Shown: in pieces, positions 4,435 through 6,463 of the stretch
Layout: each line of letters starts with the position of its first letter
Position numbering within the stretch: position 1 is the stretch's first letter
From: Gemmataceae bacterium
GTDB lineage: Bacteria; Planctomycetota; Planctomycetia; Gemmatales; Gemmataceae
Assembly: GCA_947490035.1 (NCBI GenBank)
Contig: CANLGS010000254.1
Span: 1-6,463, forward strand
Reading direction: 5' to 3'
DNA length: 6,463 bases
Notes under the pieces: generated by a model
Seen by the model: the letters and a program-made list of their open reading frames with translations, nothing else
The model's database searches: none
What the model was told of the DNA's origin: nothing
Made by a program: the position numbers and the translations under genes

Positions 4435-6463
4435 TCGAGCGCGTCATCGAAGGTTCGGTGCGGAACCGGTTCGTCGTCCTCGTCGTGGCGGCGGCGGTGG
4501 CGGCGTTCGGCGTCTACGCGATGCTGGACACGCCCGTCGATGCCGTCCCCGACCTGGGCGAGAACCAGGTGATCGTGTTCACCGACTGGCCGGGCCGCAG
4601 CCCGCGCGAGATCGAAGATCAGGTGAGCTACCCGCTGTCGCGTCGGCTTCAGGGCTTGGCCGGGGTGAAGGCGGTGCGCTCGTCGAGCGAGTTCGGCTTC
4701 TCGATGATTACCATCATCTTCGAGGACCGCACCGACCTGTACTTCGCCCGACAGCGGGTGAGCGAGCGACTCGCGGAGGCTTCGAGCTTCTTGCCCAAAG
4801 CCGTGACGCCGTACCTCGGCCCGGACGCGACCGCGCTCGGCCAAATCTTCTGGTACACGCTGGAGCCGTCGAAGGATCACCCCATCGACCAGTCGAAGCT
4901 GTGGGCGCTGAACAAGTTCTACGTCGCCCCGCAACTGAACGCGGCAGCGGGCGTCGCGGAGGTCGCGCCGGTCGGCGGGATGCCGGTCGAGTACCAGGTG
5001 GACGTGCGCCCCGACGACCTCCGCGCGTACGGCGTGACCGTGGGCGAACTGTTCGACGCGGTGAGCCGGTCGAACCTGCCGGCGGCCGGCGGCGTGATCC
5101 AGAAGAACAACGCCGAGTACATCGTCCGCGGCGTCGGTTGGATTAAAGGCAAGCAGGACATCGAGGACGCCATCGTCAAGGAGGTGAACGGCACGCCGGT
5201 GTACGTGAAGACCGTCGCGACCGTGCAACTCGGGCCGGGGTTCCGTCGCGGCGTGTTCGAGAAGAACGGCAGCGAGGTCGTCGGCGGCGTGGTGCTGATG
5301 CGCCACGGCGAGAACCCGCTGCGCGTCACCGAGCGCGTGAAGGCCAAGATCATCGAGCTTCAGCCCGGCTTGCCGGAGGGCGTCAAGATCGTGCCGGCCT
5401 ACGACCGCACGCGACTGGTGCGCGGCGCGATCAACACGCTCGCGGACGTGATGTGGCACGAGATGCTGATCGCGGCCGTCGCGGTCATGCTGATCCTGTC
5501 GCACGTGCGCAGCGCGTTCGTCATCTGCGTCACGCTGCCGCTGTCGGTGCTGTTCTCGTTCGGCGTCATGTGGCTGTTGCGGCGGTTCGGCGTCATCGAC
5601 GTGCAAGCCAACATCATGTCGCTCGCCGGTATCACCATCTCCGTCGGCGTGTTGGTGGATCAGGCAATCGTGATGGTGGAGAACGCGACGCACCACCTGA
5701 AGGAGAAGTTCGGCACCGCGAAGGTAACCGGCGACACCCGCGAAGCGGTCATTCCCGCGCTGCGCACCGTGGGTCGGCCGATCTTCTTCTCGGTCCTCAT
5801 CATGCTGCTGTCGTTCGTGCCGGTGTTCATGCTGTCGGGGCGCGAGGGGAAGCTGTTCCACCCGCTCGCGATCACGAAGAGCCTCGCGCTCCTCGGCACC
5901 GCGCTCATCTCGGTGACGGTCGTGCCCGCGCTCATCCCGACGTTCATTCGCGGTCGGCTGCGCGGCGAAGAGGACAACTGGATCGTGCGCAGTTTCGCGA
6001 ACGTGTACCGACCCATGCTGACGTTCGCGCTGGACCGCTTCAACCTCGTGATGTGGGCGTTCGCGGCGCTGCTCATCCTCGCGGCCGGGCTGTTCCCGAT
6101 TCAGGCGTTCTTCGGGTACGGCGCGGCAGACTATGCCTGGCGCGCGTGCTACCTCGCCGGCTTCGCGGTCGTCGTGTTCGTCACGGTGGTCTTCACGCGC
6201 GGGCTGCTGTGGCAGTGCGTCTCACTGGTCACGCTGACGATGCTCGCGTTGTGGGCGTGGCACTTCACGAAGATCGGCGTGTCGTTCATGCCGATGCTCG
6301 ACGAGGGCACGACGCTCGACATGCCGGTGACCGTGCCGCGCGTGAGCGTGACGCAGGCGGCCGACGACCTGAAGGCACGCGACGCGCTCATCCGCGGCTT
6401 CCCGGAGGTGGAAAGCGTCGTCGGCAAGGCCGGCCGCGCGGAGACCGCGACCGACCCGGCGCC
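4431..6463 (+). CDS. cusA: CusA/CzcA-family heavy-metal RND efflux permease (3' end outside window)
   Basis: The first 677 residues are visible; E. coli CusA has about 1047, so the C-terminal third or more lies beyond the edge. It is the inner-membrane proton-driven pump subunit that exports metal through the adaptor and an outer-membrane channel. The start MIERVIEGSVRNRF, first helix (14-32), TPVDAVPDL (34-42) and YPLSRRLQGLAGV (67-79) match heavy-metal RND proteins. Porter domains span about 35-335. Helices follow at about 343-357, 363-383, 393-416, 447-468 and 479-505. VGVLVDQAIVMVEN (405-418) carries the proton-relay Asp410 and Glu417. Met631 in LDMPVTVP aligns with CusA Met573, a Cu(I)/Ag(I) ligand, favouring copper/silver over zinc. 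About 55 residues (558-612) are inserted before FMPMLDEG and hold two more hydrophobic segments (573-589, 592-611). The GTG start overlaps the cusB stop as GTGA and has GGAGGG upstream. A Czc-type specificity remains possible. Confidence 0.93.
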   Translation, partial: MIERVIEGSVRNRFVVLVVAAAVAAFGVYAMLDTPVDAVPDLGENQVIVFTDWPGRSPREIEDQVSYPLSRRLQGLAGVKAVRSSSEFGFSMITIIFEDRTDLYFARQRVSERLAEASSFLPKAVTPYLGPDATALGQIFWYTLEPSKDHPIDQSKLWALNKFYVAPQLNAAAGVAEVAPVGGMPVEYQVDVRPDDLRAYGVTVGELFDAVSRSNLPAAGGVIQKNNAEYIVRGVGWIKGKQDIEDAIVKEVNGTPVYVKTVATVQLGPGFRRGVFEKNGSEVVGGVVLMRHGENPLRVTERVKAKIIELQPGLPEGVKIVPAYDRTRLVRGAINTLADVMWHEMLIAAVAVMLILSHVRSAFVICVTLPLSVLFSFGVMWLLRRFGVIDVQANIMSLAGITISVGVLVDQAIVMVENATHHLKEKFGTAKVTGDTREAVIPALRTVGRPIFFSVLIMLLSFVPVFMLSGREGKLFHPLAITKSLALLGTALISVTVVPALIPTFIRGRLRGEEDNWIVRSFANVYRPMLTFALDRFNLVMWAFAALLILAAGLFPIQAFFGYGAADYAWRACYLAGFAVVVFVTVVFTRGLLWQCVSLVTLTMLALWAWHFTKIGVSFMPMLDEGTTLDMPVTVPRVSVTQAADDLKARDALIRGFPEVESVVGKAGRAETATDPA

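Noticed and set aside
3795..5861. Very long minus-strand open frame (688 codons)
   Set aside because: It is antisense to the clear cusB and cusA coding regions. The translation is rich in His, Arg and Asp with no recognisable domain, a usual artefact of high-GC codon bias.

Overview
The window is very GC-rich, with a codon third-position bias towards G/C. It carries a Ser/Thr kinase with an N-terminal helical region and a C-terminal membrane anchor, of the kind that is greatly expanded in Planctomycetes. It also carries Cys-rich 'CPV...CC..C' metal-site modules that I associate with planctomycetes. My best guess is a chromosomal segment from a Gemmata-like planctomycete (family Gemmataceae). 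This is an inference from gene style; there is no rRNA or other taxonomic marker in the window.

Layout: (1) 28-1503, minus strand: a complete Hanks-type Ser/Thr protein kinase with an unusually short activation segment and a single C-terminal transmembrane helix. (2) 1504-1848: a divergent intergenic region. It holds a candidate ECF-type promoter for the kinase, a 77-bp palindromic element, and two identical 28-bp repeats. The second repeat forms the -35/-10 promoter of the rightward genes and has a GC-rich dyad filling the spacer. (3) 1849-2319, plus strand: a small secreted Cys-rich protein whose ATG lies so close to the -10 box that its mRNA is probably leaderless. (4) 2419-4434, plus strand: a CusB-type periplasmic adaptor with an N-terminal heavy-metal-binding domain and two extra C-terminal Cys modules. 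(5) 4431 to the window edge, plus strand: a CusA/CzcA-type heavy-metal RND permease, overlapping the adaptor stop codon by 4 nt and cut by the window end.

Genes 3-5 read as one copper/silver-type efflux operon. The permease drives export, the adaptor links it to an outer-membrane channel not seen here, and the Cys-rich secreted protein would bind or buffer metal in the periplasm. No CusF-like chaperone, outer-membrane factor or metal-responsive regulator gene is visible in the window. The operator-like sequences at the promoter suggest metal-responsive control by a regulator encoded elsewhere. The kinase is divergently transcribed, and nothing in the sequence ties it functionally to metal export.

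The operon type is familiar. The less ordinary parts are the metal-site-loaded adaptor, a predicted extra transmembrane hairpin in the permease, the leaderless Cys-rich gene with its duplicated promoter/operator, the intergenic palindrome, and the kinase's Ser/Thr-free activation segment. I did not find evidence for a wholly new kind of system.
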